In this document: positions 41,478 through 49,967 of the stretch, piece by piece
How positions within the stretch are numbered: position 1 is the first letter of the stretch
How the letters are laid out: each line of letters opens with the position of its first letter
Origin: Streptomyces aureoverticillatus
GTDB lineage: Bacteria; Actinomycetota; Actinomycetes; Streptomycetales; Streptomycetaceae
Length of the DNA stretch: 64,000 bases
Assembly: GCF_014649395.1 (NCBI RefSeq)
Contig: NZ_BMSY01000012.1
Coordinates: forward strand, 1-64,000
Reading direction: 5' to 3'
Translations under genes and position numbers: made by a program
The notes under the pieces: generated by a model
The model's database searches: none
The model's input: the letters and a program-made list of their open reading frames with translations, nothing else
What the model was told of the DNA's origin: nothing

Positions 41478-43259
41478 CTATCTCCCGACCACTTTGTAGA
41501 GCACCTGCCCCGTCGGCCCGACAGCGGTCTCACGCAGGGCCTGATCGCCCTCCGGCAGTCCGCCCTCGCTCCTCGTCTGGATGATCCACTTGGCGTGATA
41601 GCGGTGCAGCGCGTCGATGCGATCCGCTCGGGTGGCGCCGGGAGCGAAGTAGCGCTCAACTGTCTTTCTGCGCTTCCGTTCATCGGACAGGAAGAAGTCC
41701 GGGTAGCCGGGGGCCACGGTGTATGCCCCATACGCGGGCACCATGCGCGAAGCGAAGTAGTTCTTCGTGATCACAGTGTCGCCGTACTTCACCCAGGGGG
41801 TGATCCACCGGTAGTCGGCCCACGGCGTCAACATCTTGCGCTCGAGCACCTTGGGCAGCGCGTCTCCACGAACGACGTACCCAAGGGTCCCGGCTTGCGT
41901 CCAAGCCCCGAAAAGCAGCGCCGTCCCGGTCACCCCGGCGCAGATGGTGCGCGCGAATCGAGTTCCCTTCTCGACCGCCGCAAGCGCCGTCGCCAGCTGC
42001 GCCGGAATGACTGCTGCCGGCAATACCCGCCCCCACGACCAGTGCCCGCTCGCGGCTCCCGCCGCAACCACCAGCGCTCCGAAAGCAAAGAAGACAACCA
42101 GCGGATCCCGCCGGTTCCGGTGGGCCCGCAGAGCCAGCGCCACCACTCCGATCAGCACAAACGCGTACCGCAGCGGCAGATCACGATAAAGCGACCGGTG
42201 GATCCCATCCAGCCCCCCGGTCCCGAAGAGCGAGAAGAACGAGTAGTACGGCCATGCCGTGAGCAGCGCGAGGCCCACCACCAGGCCCCCGCTGAGTCGC
42301 AGCCATGTTTCCCGCACCGGCCATGGCCGCGCGCCCAACAGAACCCCCAGGGCACCGAAGGTCGCCACCACGCCGGAGAACTGATGGCAGAGCAGAATCG
42401 CGGCCCACATCAAGCCGAGCCCGAGGAACACGCTCCACGTGGCCCGCGCACGCACCGCCTTCGTCAGCAGGGACCAGAGGTGGAAAGCAAGCGCGAGTGC
42501 GAAGGTACTCGGGTACGAGATGGTCAGCGCCAGCGAGCCCAGTCCGAGGAAGCCGCTCCACGCGACGAAGTGCGGGCCCCAGAGGAGCAGCAGGCACAGA
42601 ATGGCCAGCGCGGGGGCCGAGCGATGCCTGGTGAACGTACGCGTGAACTGCCAAACGCCCGTGCAGAGCAGGACGAGCGACACCATCCCCGAAATCCGCA
42701 GCATCATGAACGGCCCGAGCCCCGTCAGCTTGGCCAACGCGCCGAGCAGCACCATCCAGGGCGAGTAGTACGGACTGGCGGTATTGGCGTCAACCATCGG
42801 GTTGCCCGGGGAGAGCAGGTCGTGGCGCAGCCGTTCGATGGTCGCCGCATGCAGGCCGAGGTCACCTGACCACGGCAGCCGCGCGATCGTCAGCAGAAGA
42901 AGCGCGGCAATCAGGACGATCGCTGTTCGAAGTCCGGCGTGGGCCGACGCGGTGCCTGCGCCGACGGCCGGCGCCGCCGCACTCGCGTGCCGTGCGGCTG
43001 TCGACGGCGGCGCATCGTGGCGGTCCTCGTGATGCTGGAAGAACCACGTCCGACAGGCAGACAGGACGAAACTGACCCCGACCCCACTGCCGACGGCGAG
43101 GGTGAACTTGGTGATCTGCTTGCGGATCCGGCACAGGCGGTCCGTTCCGCTCTCCTGCGCCGGCGGGCGGGGGGACGGCTCGGCGGACGCGGGGGCGGAT
43201 ACGGCTGCGGGTTTGTGCAGTGTGGTCGTATCCGAGGGGCAGCCAACTCGACGGTGCAT
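41478..43259 (-). CDS. Large multi-pass membrane protein, glycosyltransferase-like
   Basis: A protein of up to 593 residues with about ten hydrophobic helices and an extracytoplasmic C-terminal domain. The region before the first main helix (LGLHAATIERLRHDLLSPGN near 132-151, followed by SPYYSPWMVLLGALAKLTGL) and the C-terminal soluble domain of about 130 residues recall GT-C-type polyprenyl-sugar-using glycosyltransferases, but I see no diagnostic motif. The extreme N-terminus contains QITKFTLAVGSGVGVSFVLS, resembling a GtrA-type first helix, so it may be a fusion or the start may be downstream. A GTG start may exist between 42950 and 43100. It lies 107 nt upstream of the GT2/TagF gene. Confidence 0.6.
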   Translation of the reverse strand: MHRRVGCPSDTTTLHKPAAVSAPASAEPSPRPPAQESGTDRLCRIRKQITKFTLAVGSGVGVSFVLSACRTWFFQHHEDRHDAPPSTAARHASAAAPAVGAGTASAHAGLRTAIVLIAALLLLTIARLPWSGDLGLHAATIERLRHDLLSPGNPMVDANTASPYYSPWMVLLGALAKLTGLGPFMMLRISGMVSLVLLCTGVWQFTRTFTRHRSAPALAILCLLLLWGPHFVAWSGFLGLGSLALTISYPSTFALALAFHLWSLLTKAVRARATWSVFLGLGLMWAAILLCHQFSGVVATFGALGVLLGARPWPVRETWLRLSGGLVVGLALLTAWPYYSFFSLFGTGGLDGIHRSLYRDLPLRYAFVLIGVVALALRAHRNRRDPLVVFFAFGALVVAAGAASGHWSWGRVLPAAVIPAQLATALAAVEKGTRFARTICAGVTGTALLFGAWTQAGTLGYVVRGDALPKVLERKMLTPWADYRWITPWVKYGDTVITKNYFASRMVPAYGAYTVAPGYPDFFLSDERKRRKTVERYFAPGATRADRIDALHRYHAKWIIQTRSEGGLPEGDQALRETAVGPTGQVLYKVVGR

Positions 43260-43504
43260 AGCAGAGGCTGGGACTTTCGAAGGATCGGGTCAGCGTCGAC
43301 TGCCAGAGATTCCACGGCGCCAGGACCAATTGGGCATCTCCTCGGACGAAGCGTGGGCGCTTCGAGCACCACTACAACGATCAGGGCCTCAGCTGGTCAC
43401 GGATCCCGCGACGTGGGGGCGCGGAGCCACTGCACGAGCCAACGCCCAATACCCCGCCCAGGCGTTGCCTCTTCTCGGCAGCGGCTCCCCACCTCGAGGG
43501 ACGT

Positions 43505-43790
43505 TCAGTGGAGACAGAACTCGTTGCCCTCGATGTCCTGCATCACGATGCACGAGTCGTTGTCGTCATGCAGGAGGTGTTCGCGTACCGCGCCGAGCGG
43601 GAGCAGGCGTGCGCATTCGGCCTCCAGTGCGGCGAGGCGCTCTTCTCCCACGAGCCCGGTGCCGACCCGCACGTCGAGGTGAACGCGATTCTTGACGACC
43701 TTGCCTTCGGGTACGCGCTGGAAGTGACTGGGAACTGCCTGATGATCGATGACATCGGCGCACCACAGCAAGGGGGCTCTGCTGCTCATT
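43505..43790 (-). pseudogene. Truncated VOC-family (glyoxalase-like) protein
   Basis: The minus-strand reading FQRVPEGKVVKNRVHLDVRV followed by ECARLLPLGAVREHLLHDDN and CIVMQDIEGNEFCLH is the C-terminal half of an actinobacterial VOC-superfamily protein, where VPEGK.VKNRVHLD is a hallmark. The normal N-terminal half, with its first metal-ligand beta-strand, is missing, and the bases before it (MSSRAPLLWCADV) do not match the family. I take it as a 5'-truncated remnant rather than a short functional protein. It separates the two polysaccharide gene groups. Confidence 0.65.
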
Positions 43791-43901
43791 TCCCGGTGTG
43801 GATCCGCAGGTTGCCGGGAGGACGGCCCCAACCGTCGAGCGGGCGGCCGCGATCCCTTGTAGCTTTGCCGACTGTTCGGTCAGGAGTGCGAGGGGGGTTC
43901 A

Positions 43902-44588
43902 GTGCGCGTGGTGCGCGTCATGGAGTCGTTGGCCCAGCAGGGAGTCAGGGTGCTGCCCCCGGCACTGCGAGCGCCACTCGGGCTGATGGCCGCCCTCGCC
44001 ACGCTGGTGGTCGTCGCGCTCGGGATCCTGTACGCCGGTCACAGCGAGCCCGGTGCGGTGGACAGGTGGCTCGTCCAGCCGACGGCGGACAGTGTGCGGC
44101 CGCCGTGGCGGAACGTCGCTCTGGCCATGGACTTGTGGGGGGAGCCCGCCGGGGCGGCGATGCTCGTGGTGGCTGCCGTGACGGGCTGCCTGCTGCTTCG
44201 GTGGCCTCGCGCGGCAGTGCTCGTCGTTGCCGGGGGCGGCGTGACCGTCGGGACGACGACGCTGCTCAAGTCCCTGGTGGGGCGCACCATCCACGGCGAC
44301 GACAACCTGTCCTACCCGAGCGGGCACACCGCCTTCGTCACCGCGGTCGCCCTCGTGGTGGCGCTGCTCGCGACCGGCCGGTTCGGCCTCGGCAGGACGG
44401 CCGGTACGTTGCTCGTGCTCGGCTCGGCGTTGGTTGCCGGTGTCGCCATGGGCTGGGCGCAGGTCGCCTTGGGCGCGCACTACTCGACCGACGTCCTCGG
44501 CGGCTGGTGCACCGCGCTGGCGGTGGTACCGGCGACCGCGTGGCTGGTCGACCGCGTGGCCGACTCCGGCCGACGCGAGCCCCGCTGA
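43902..44588 (+). CDS. PAP2-family membrane phosphatase
   Basis: A 228-residue PAP2 phosphatase with five to six transmembrane helices. The three catalytic motifs are present: KSLVGRTIHG near 124, SYPSGHTAFVTAVA near 137 and GAHYSTDVLGG near 188. Such enzymes dephosphorylate lipid pyrophosphates or phosphatidate. The adjacent glycan operon suggests undecaprenyl-pyrophosphate recycling, although this is context inference. The GTG at 43902 has GAGGGGG 5 nt upstream; ATG 43920 is an alternative. It is convergent with the aminotransferase gene, 7 nt between the stops. Confidence 0.85.
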   Translation: MRVVRVMESLAQQGVRVLPPALRAPLGLMAALATLVVVALGILYAGHSEPGAVDRWLVQPTADSVRPPWRNVALAMDLWGEPAGAAMLVVAAVTGCLLLRWPRAAVLVVAGGGVTVGTTTLLKSLVGRTIHGDDNLSYPSGHTAFVTAVALVVALLATGRFGLGRTAGTLLVLGSALVAGVAMGWAQVALGAHYSTDVLGGWCTALAVVPATAWLVDRVADSGRREPR

Positions 44589-44595
44589 CGTCGCG

Positions 44596-45918
44596 TCACG
44601 CCAAGCGGCGGAACACCGGCTGCACCGGTCGCCCGCCCAGCCAGGGCGTGGGGTCGGCGGCGTCCAGTGCCTTCCGGTACACCGCACATGCCTGGGCCAC
44701 CACGTCGACGGTGCGGTCGATGTCGGCGTCGTCGAGCGCGCTGCTCACCACGAACGACGGGGCAAGGACCCCGCCCGCGAGGAGCCGGCGCAGGAACAGG
44801 GTGCGGTACTCCTGCGACGGCTGCCGGTTCTCGTCGAGGGTGGCGAAGACCAGGTTGCTGGCCCGGCCCCGGACGACGATGTGGTCGCCGACGCCCATGG
44901 TGGCAGCGGCATCGCGGACACCGGCGGCCAACCGCTCGCCGAGGGCGTGCAACCGCGCGGTGATGCCCTCTTCGGCGTACGTGGTCTGCACGGCCATCGC
45001 CGCTGCCAGCGAGTGCGTTTCGGCGCCGTGCGTGGTGGACAGCAGGAAGACCCGGTCGCCGGAGTGACGCAGCCCGCCCCGCTCCATCAGGTCGCGGCGC
45101 CCGGCCAGCGCGGACACGGCGAACCCGTTGCCGAGCGCCTTGCCGAACGTGGAGAGGTCGGGGACGACGCCGTAGAGGCCCTGGGCGCCCGCCTCGGACC
45201 AGCGGAAGCCGGTGATCATCTCGTCGAAGATCAGCACGCAGCCGTGCCGGTCGGCCAGTTCGCGCAGGCCTGCGAGGTACCCGGGCGGGGGCTCGGTGTG
45301 GGCGGGTTCGAGGACCAGGCAGGCGACCTCGTCCTGGTACCGGGTGAGCAACTCCTCCGTGGCGGCCAGGTCCCCGTACGGGAAGGACACGGTGAGTTCG
45401 GTGGTCGCCGCCGGGATGCCCGCGGACATCGGCGTCGTACCGATGAACCAGTCGTCGACGGAGAAGAACGGATGGTCGCGGCAGATGGCCACCCGCGGGC
45501 GCCCGGTGGCGGCGCGGGCGAGGCGCACCGCGGCGGTGGTGGCGTCGGAGCCGTTCTTCGCGAACTTCACCATCTCGGCGGTCGGCACCGTGGCCAGGAA
45601 GCGTTCCGCGGCCTCGACCTCCACGACGGACGGCCGCACGAAGTTGCTGCCGCGGTCGAGTTCCCGCCGCACCGCCTCCAGCACGCGCGGGTGGGCGTGG
45701 CCCAGGCTGACCGACCGCAGCCCTGACCCGTACTCGATGTAGCGATTGCCGTCGATGTCCCACACATGGGCACCGCGGCCGTGGCTGATGACCGGGGCCA
45801 GGTCTTCGGGGTACTGGTCGTCTCCCTTGGCGTACGTGTGCGCGCCCCCGGGGATCATGGCGTGCAGCCGCTCGTTCGCCAGCCGGGACCTGGGCAGGAG
45901 GAACTCTTCGGTGTCCAC
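44596..45918 (-). CDS. Class III aminotransferase (glutamate-1-semialdehyde aminomutase-like)
   Basis: A 440-residue PLP-dependent fold-type I enzyme of class III. It has PGGAHTYAKGDDQYPEDLAP near 23-42, the family glycine motif KNGSDATTAAVRLARAATGR near 119, the DEMITGFRW segment near 231 (the cofactor-ring aspartate), and the Schiff-base lysine in LSTFGKALGNG near 255. Members of this subgroup in glycan clusters aminate keto-sugars or form amino-acid-like substituents rather than making haem precursors. The real haem gene in Streptomyces is elsewhere and differs in sequence. It is the last gene of the long minus-strand operon; the start lies 7 nt after the RmlC-like gene. Confidence 0.82.
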   Translation of the reverse strand: MDTEEFLLPRSRLANERLHAMIPGGAHTYAKGDDQYPEDLAPVISHGRGAHVWDIDGNRYIEYGSGLRSVSLGHAHPRVLEAVRRELDRGSNFVRPSVVEVEAAERFLATVPTAEMVKFAKNGSDATTAAVRLARAATGRPRVAICRDHPFFSVDDWFIGTTPMSAGIPAATTELTVSFPYGDLAATEELLTRYQDEVACLVLEPAHTEPPPGYLAGLRELADRHGCVLIFDEMITGFRWSEAGAQGLYGVVPDLSTFGKALGNGFAVSALAGRRDLMERGGLRHSGDRVFLLSTTHGAETHSLAAAMAVQTTYAEEGITARLHALGERLAAGVRDAAATMGVGDHIVVRGRASNLVFATLDENRQPSQEYRTLFLRRLLAGGVLAPSFVVSSALDDADIDRTVDVVAQACAVYRKALDAADPTPWLGGRPVQPVFRRLA

Positions 45919-45925
45919 GCTGACT

Positions 45926-46489
45926 TCAGCTCTCTTTCTGCTTCGGGGCTTGCTTCAGGGCCTCGGCGAGGCTCGGCGCCTTCCGGTCCCGCTCGGACAT
46001 CGATGTAGGCGGAAGCGGCCACGGAATGGCGAGTTCCGGGTCGTCGAAGGCGATCGTCACGTCCTCGGCCGGATCGTGCGGGCGGTCGATCCGGTACGAG
46101 GTGTCGGCGGTCTCGGTCAGCGCCTGGAAGCCGTGCGCGCACCCCGCCGGGATGTACAGGGTCGCCTGCGTCTCGCCGGACAGCTCGAAGAAGGCCCGGT
46201 TGCGGTACGTCGGTGAGTCCGGCCGCAGGTCCACGACGACGTCGAAGACCTTCCCGTACGAGCACCGCACCAGCTTGGCCTCCCCGTCGCCGGAGCGCAG
46301 GTGCAGGCCGCGCAGCACGCCCCGGACCGAGCGGGACAGACTGTCCTGGACGAAGGCTTCGGGGTCGAGGCCCACCGAGCGGACCACGTCGGCGTCGAAC
46401 GTACGACAGAAGAAGCCGCGCTCGTCGGCGTACGGCGTCGGCTCGAAGAGGTACGCGCCGGCGATCTCCGGGACTTCGGTCGCTTTCAT
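45926..46489 (-). CDS. RmlC-family dTDP-4-dehydrorhamnose 3,5-epimerase-like protein
   Basis: A 187-residue cupin of the dTDP-4-dehydro-6-deoxyhexose 3,5-epimerase family. The active-site histidine is in VLRGLHLRSGDGEAKLVRCS near residue 60, followed by DVVVDLRPDSPTYRN near 82-96 and IPAGCAHGFQALTET near 113. RmlC enzymes epimerise C3 and C5 of 4-keto-6-deoxy sugar nucleotides. Here only the RmlC-like step is encoded, with no RmlB or RmlD in the window. Its ATG overlaps the end of the pyruvyltransferase gene by 4 nt. The substrate might be the CDP-sugar made by the neighbouring cytidylyltransferase, but this is inference. Confidence 0.85.
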   Translation of the reverse strand: MKATEVPEIAGAYLFEPTPYADERGFFCRTFDADVVRSVGLDPEAFVQDSLSRSVRGVLRGLHLRSGDGEAKLVRCSYGKVFDVVVDLRPDSPTYRNRAFFELSGETQATLYIPAGCAHGFQALTETADTSYRIDRPHDPAEDVTIAFDDPELAIPWPLPPTSMSERDRKAPSLAEALKQAPKQKES

Positions 46490-47712
46490 GGAGCCTCCTG
46501 CGGAGCGCGGGCGTGGTCGGCCGTCGGGAACAGGGAAGTGGTCAAGTCGGCGAACTGGTGCGCGAGTTGCTGTGCGACGGCCAGGTTCCGCTCGGCGAGC
46601 GTCCGCCGCAGCTCCGCCGAACGCCGCTCCAGCGCCCGGAACTGCTCAAGCAGCCGGTCGGCGTCGACCTCGCGGGCCGGGTGGCAGTACGCGTCGCCCA
46701 GCCCCATCCGGTTCATGAGCGCGTCGCTCTTCGCCGCGTAGCTGAGGGCGAGCGTCGGCGTGCTGGTCTTCAGCGAGCAGATCAGGTTGTGATACCGGGT
46801 CGCCACCACCGTGTCGGCAGCCGCCGCCTCCTTCATCAGGTCGGCGAGCGAGGCCGTCGCGGCGGCCGTGACCAGCGGAGAGTCCACCGCTTCGAGGATC
46901 GCGGCGGCCACGGGCGCATCACACGCGTCGCCGGTGAGCAACCGGACCGGCCTGCCGTCCTCAACCAGCGTACGGACGAAGCGAGTTGTCCCGTCGAGGT
47001 AGCGACGGTGGATCTCCTCGGCCCGCGCGCGGTCGTCGTCACCGCCGTGGAAGTCCATGACGCCGACGCAGACCGTGCCCGAGGGGCTACCCACAGGTGG
47101 CGTCGGCAGGGCGAACGCGAGATCCGGGTAAACCTCGTCGCGCGCGGTGTCCACGCCCATCTCCCGCATCGCGTCCCGGGATTGGGTGTCCCGGTACGAC
47201 CGGTACGCGGCGAGGCGGGCCGACCAGCGCACCAGGGCCCGGGTCGGCCGGTTGCCGATGGCGGCGGCGCCGACACCGACCAGCGCGACCCGGGTGCGCA
47301 GCAGCCGGCCACTCGCGCAGAGCAGGAACAACGAGTACGGGAAGCCCCACGGCCGCAGCGGCAGCGTGGCCTCCAGGACGCCCATGCCCGGCACGATCAC
47401 CACGTCGTGCTTGCGCACCCAGGCCGCGGTGCGGAAGGCGTCGACGAGTTTGCCCAGGCCCTTCCCCGCGATCGCGCCCGCCCGCGAGGCGGTCCGGTAC
47501 TCCCCGCGGTACCAGTGCAGCCGCGTCGCGGGGATCCCGTACCGGGCCGCGACGACCTCGGGTCCGCCGCACAGCGCGTCCACGACCGCCTCCGGGTGCT
47601 CGGCGCGGAGATACCCGAGTACGGCCTCGAGCGACCCGTCGTTGCCGAGGTTGCCGGAGCCGAGCAGGCCGAACACCCCGACGCGCACCGGGGTTTCGCT
47701 TCCGGACGTCAT
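46486..47712 (-). CDS. Polysaccharide pyruvyl transferase family protein
   Basis: A 408-residue protein of the polysaccharide pyruvyl transferase family (PF04230), which adds pyruvate ketals to sugars using phosphoenolpyruvate. The N-terminus FGLLGSGNLGNDGSLEAVLG near residues 14-33 is the typical first glycine-rich strand-loop. VVIVPGMGVLEATLPLRPWG near 104-123, ALVGVGAAAIGNRPTRALVR near 142, and AAAADTVVATRYHNLICSLK near 305 carry the conserved RxxH-type motif. Pyruvylation would give the polymer negative charge. It overlaps both neighbours by 4 nt. Confidence 0.85.
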   Translation of the reverse strand: MTSGSETPVRVGVFGLLGSGNLGNDGSLEAVLGYLRAEHPEAVVDALCGGPEVVAARYGIPATRLHWYRGEYRTASRAGAIAGKGLGKLVDAFRTAAWVRKHDVVIVPGMGVLEATLPLRPWGFPYSLFLLCASGRLLRTRVALVGVGAAAIGNRPTRALVRWSARLAAYRSYRDTQSRDAMREMGVDTARDEVYPDLAFALPTPPVGSPSGTVCVGVMDFHGGDDDRARAEEIHRRYLDGTTRFVRTLVEDGRPVRLLTGDACDAPVAAAILEAVDSPLVTAAATASLADLMKEAAAADTVVATRYHNLICSLKTSTPTLALSYAAKSDALMNRMGLGDAYCHPAREVDADRLLEQFRALERRSAELRRTLAERNLAVAQQLAHQFADLTTSLFPTADHARAPQEAP

Positions 47713-48656
47713 GCCCGCCGCCCCTCACGCCCGGCGACGAGGGCGTCGACGGAGACGGTCAGCTTGGCCGGGTCGGCCGGGACGCGGTCCTCGACCCGCT
47801 CGCCGGCGCCCGGCCGGACGCGGCTGGTCATCCACGCGGCCAGGTGGCGGTAGCACGCGCGCCGGTCGGCCGGGGACAGCGGCGCCCGCCGGATCGCCGA
47901 GGCGAAGCCCCACACGTACTCGGCGAGCAGCCGGGGCGTCGGGTGCAGCGGGCCCGCCCGGCGCGGGTCCAGGTTGACGCACCGGGAGCGCTTGGAAGGG
48001 TTCGCCCGCTCGGCTCGGGTGGGGTGGTCGCGGCGGAAGTACAGCAGCTCCGGCACCTGATGGAAGGGGCCGTGCAAGGTGATCTCGGCGACGAACGTGC
48101 GGTCCGCGTGGTGGTAGCTGTCGTGCGGCTTCACGCGGCGCAGCACGTCGGCCCGCATCACCCCGTAGAAGTCGTCGCCGCCGGGCTCGAACAGCAGACT
48201 GCGGAAGCGCTCCGGCGCGTGCGGCGAGTCGGTGGCGAGCCCGTACTCGTACGGGACCTTCACCTGGCCGTCGCCGTCGATGACCGCCTGGCCGGAGTGC
48301 GCGAGGATCACGTCCGGCCGCTCGTCGAGGGCCGATACGCAGCGCCGCAGCAGGTCGCGGGCGTACAGGTCGTCGTGCGAGGCCCACTTGAACAGTTCGC
48401 CACGGCACTCGGTGAACACGTGATTGTGGTTCGGTGCGGCGCCGATGTTGCGGGGCAGCCGGAGGTATCGGATGCGCGAGTCCCGCGCCGCGTACCGGCG
48501 GCAGATGTCCCGGGTCCCGTCGGTCGAGGCGTTGTCGGAGATGACCAGTTCGAAGTCCTCGTAGGTCTGGCCGAGCAGGGCGTCGAGCGACTCGGCCAGG
48601 TACTCCTCGCCGTTGTAGACGGGCAGGCCGATGCTCAGCCGGGGATGGGCGGTCAT
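47709..48656 (-). CDS. GT2 family glycosyltransferase
   Basis: A 315-residue GT-A glycosyltransferase of family 2. Signature elements are LSIGLPVYNGEEYLAESLDA near 7-26, VISDNASTDGTRDICRRYAA near 38-57, the DxD-like site WASHDDLYARDLL near 90-102, and the C-terminal NPSKRSRCVNLDP region. No transmembrane helix, so it acts at the inner face of the membrane on a nucleotide sugar and a lipid-linked acceptor. It overlaps the flippase gene upstream and the pyruvyltransferase gene downstream by 4 nt each, placing it firmly in the operon. Confidence 0.88.
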   Translation of the reverse strand: MTAHPRLSIGLPVYNGEEYLAESLDALLGQTYEDFELVISDNASTDGTRDICRRYAARDSRIRYLRLPRNIGAAPNHNHVFTECRGELFKWASHDDLYARDLLRRCVSALDERPDVILAHSGQAVIDGDGQVKVPYEYGLATDSPHAPERFRSLLFEPGGDDFYGVMRADVLRRVKPHDSYHHADRTFVAEITLHGPFHQVPELLYFRRDHPTRAERANPSKRSRCVNLDPRRAGPLHPTPRLLAEYVWGFASAIRRAPLSPADRRACYRHLAAWMTSRVRPGAGERVEDRVPADPAKLTVSVDALVAGREGRRA

Positions 48657-49966
48657 GACGTCCTCACTTCACGGATGGAATCTTGGTGGTGCTCGCGCAG
48701 GGCGGACCTCAGCTGCAGCCACCACGCGGCCGAGCCGCAGACGGTCGCGGCGGCGACGCCCCAGGCCGAGCCGACCGTGCCGGCCACGGCCGCCCCGCCG
48801 AGCCCGCCGCCGACGTAGCAGGCGGAGGCGAACATCTGGCAGCGCAGGCTGCGCCGGGCCGCGGCGAGGGCGCGCAGCCCGGCCGCCGCGCCGACACCGA
48901 GGCTCGCCCCCGCGACGCCGATCGTGGCCGGCACGATGAGCTCCGACGCGGAGCGCCAGACGCCGCCGAGCACGAGCTCGCCGCCCCGGTCGGGCACCAG
49001 GAGCAGCGCCGCGCCCCACAGCAGCGCGGCGGCGGCCTGCCCGCCGCCGAGCAGAAGGCAGAACACGCGCAGCCGGTGCGGGGCCCGCCGCAGCACCCGT
49101 GCCGCCTCCGCGACGGTGACCAGCGAAAGCCCCATCAGCACGGCGAGGAACGGGCCGAGCAGGAGCTCGGCGCCCCGGACCACCCCCACGGCGCTGACCC
49201 CCACGATCGCGCCGAGCCCGTACGCCCGCAGCTGGGCCGCGCCGCTGACGCCGACGTTCTCGACCAGGTAGCGGTAGCCGAGGTCGCGCTGCTCACGAAG
49301 CCATGCGTGCGCTCCCGTCAGCTGGGGCCGGATGCCGGACTGCAGGCAGCCGTACCCCGCCGCCACCGCGGCGGCCGCACCCCAGGCGAGCACGAAGGCG
49401 GCCACGCTGCCCACGCGGGCCGCCAGCACCATGGCCGGGACGAGCGCGACGCCCCCCAGGAGGTCGTTGACGAACGCCTTCCGCCCGGTGCCGGCGGCGA
49501 AGAACGAGAACCGCCAGGCGTCTTGCAGCAGCAGCCCCGGCAGCACCACACCGAGGCAGGCGAACGCGGGCCCCACTCGGCCGCCGAGAGCGAGGCCGGC
49601 CACCAGACACACCGCGCCGACGGCGGCACCGACGCCGAGCGCGGTACCCGACGACCGGGCCGCCGCCCCGCGCCAGGACGCGACCGACACGCCGCTGAAG
49701 CGCACCACGAGCGGGTCGGTGGCCAGGCCGCGGGAGACTCCGAGCACCACGCCGTAGGTCACCCAGGCCAGGCTGAACACGCCGAACGCGGCGAGGCCCA
49801 GCGAGCGGGCCACGTAGATCCCCACCGCGAAGTTGGTCATGCTGCAGACCGCCTGGTCGGCAAGGCCCCAGGACAGCCGTCCCGCCATGGCCCGCTTGGC
49901 GGTCCGCGGGGCGGGCCCGGGCCGGTCCGCCGGTGTCGTCGGCTTCTCCCCCTCGGCGGTCATCAC
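48653..49966 (-). CDS. Wzx-like polysaccharide flippase
   Basis: A 437-residue membrane protein with about 12 hydrophobic helices, resembling MOP-superfamily flippases that move lipid-linked oligosaccharides across the membrane. Helix 1 region: LSWGLADQAVCSMTNFAVGI near 31-50, followed by SLGLAAFGVFSLAWVTYGVV near 55-74, where the YGxxSLAW-like pattern is typical. No catalytic residues are expected. Starts MMTAEGEKPTTPADRPGPAP; either of the first two ATGs may be used. It lies 1 nt after the DUF4910 gene and overlaps the GT2 gene by 4 nt. Its presence with a Wzy-like protein argues for a Wzx/Wzy route. Confidence 0.8.
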   Translation of the reverse strand: MMTAEGEKPTTPADRPGPAPRTAKRAMAGRLSWGLADQAVCSMTNFAVGIYVARSLGLAAFGVFSLAWVTYGVVLGVSRGLATDPLVVRFSGVSVASWRGAAARSSGTALGVGAAVGAVCLVAGLALGGRVGPAFACLGVVLPGLLLQDAWRFSFFAAGTGRKAFVNDLLGGVALVPAMVLAARVGSVAAFVLAWGAAAAVAAGYGCLQSGIRPQLTGAHAWLREQRDLGYRYLVENVGVSGAAQLRAYGLGAIVGVSAVGVVRGAELLLGPFLAVLMGLSLVTVAEAARVLRRAPHRLRVFCLLLGGGQAAAALLWGAALLLVPDRGGELVLGGVWRSASELIVPATIGVAGASLGVGAAAGLRALAAARRSLRCQMFASACYVGGGLGGAAVAGTVGSAWGVAAATVCGSAAWWLQLRSALREHHQDSIREVRTS

Positions 49967-49967
49967 G

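Noticed and set aside
46213..48818. Two long plus-strand open frames
   Set aside because: Shadows of the pyruvyltransferase and GT2 genes. The minus-strand proteins have clear family motifs and tight operon spacing.
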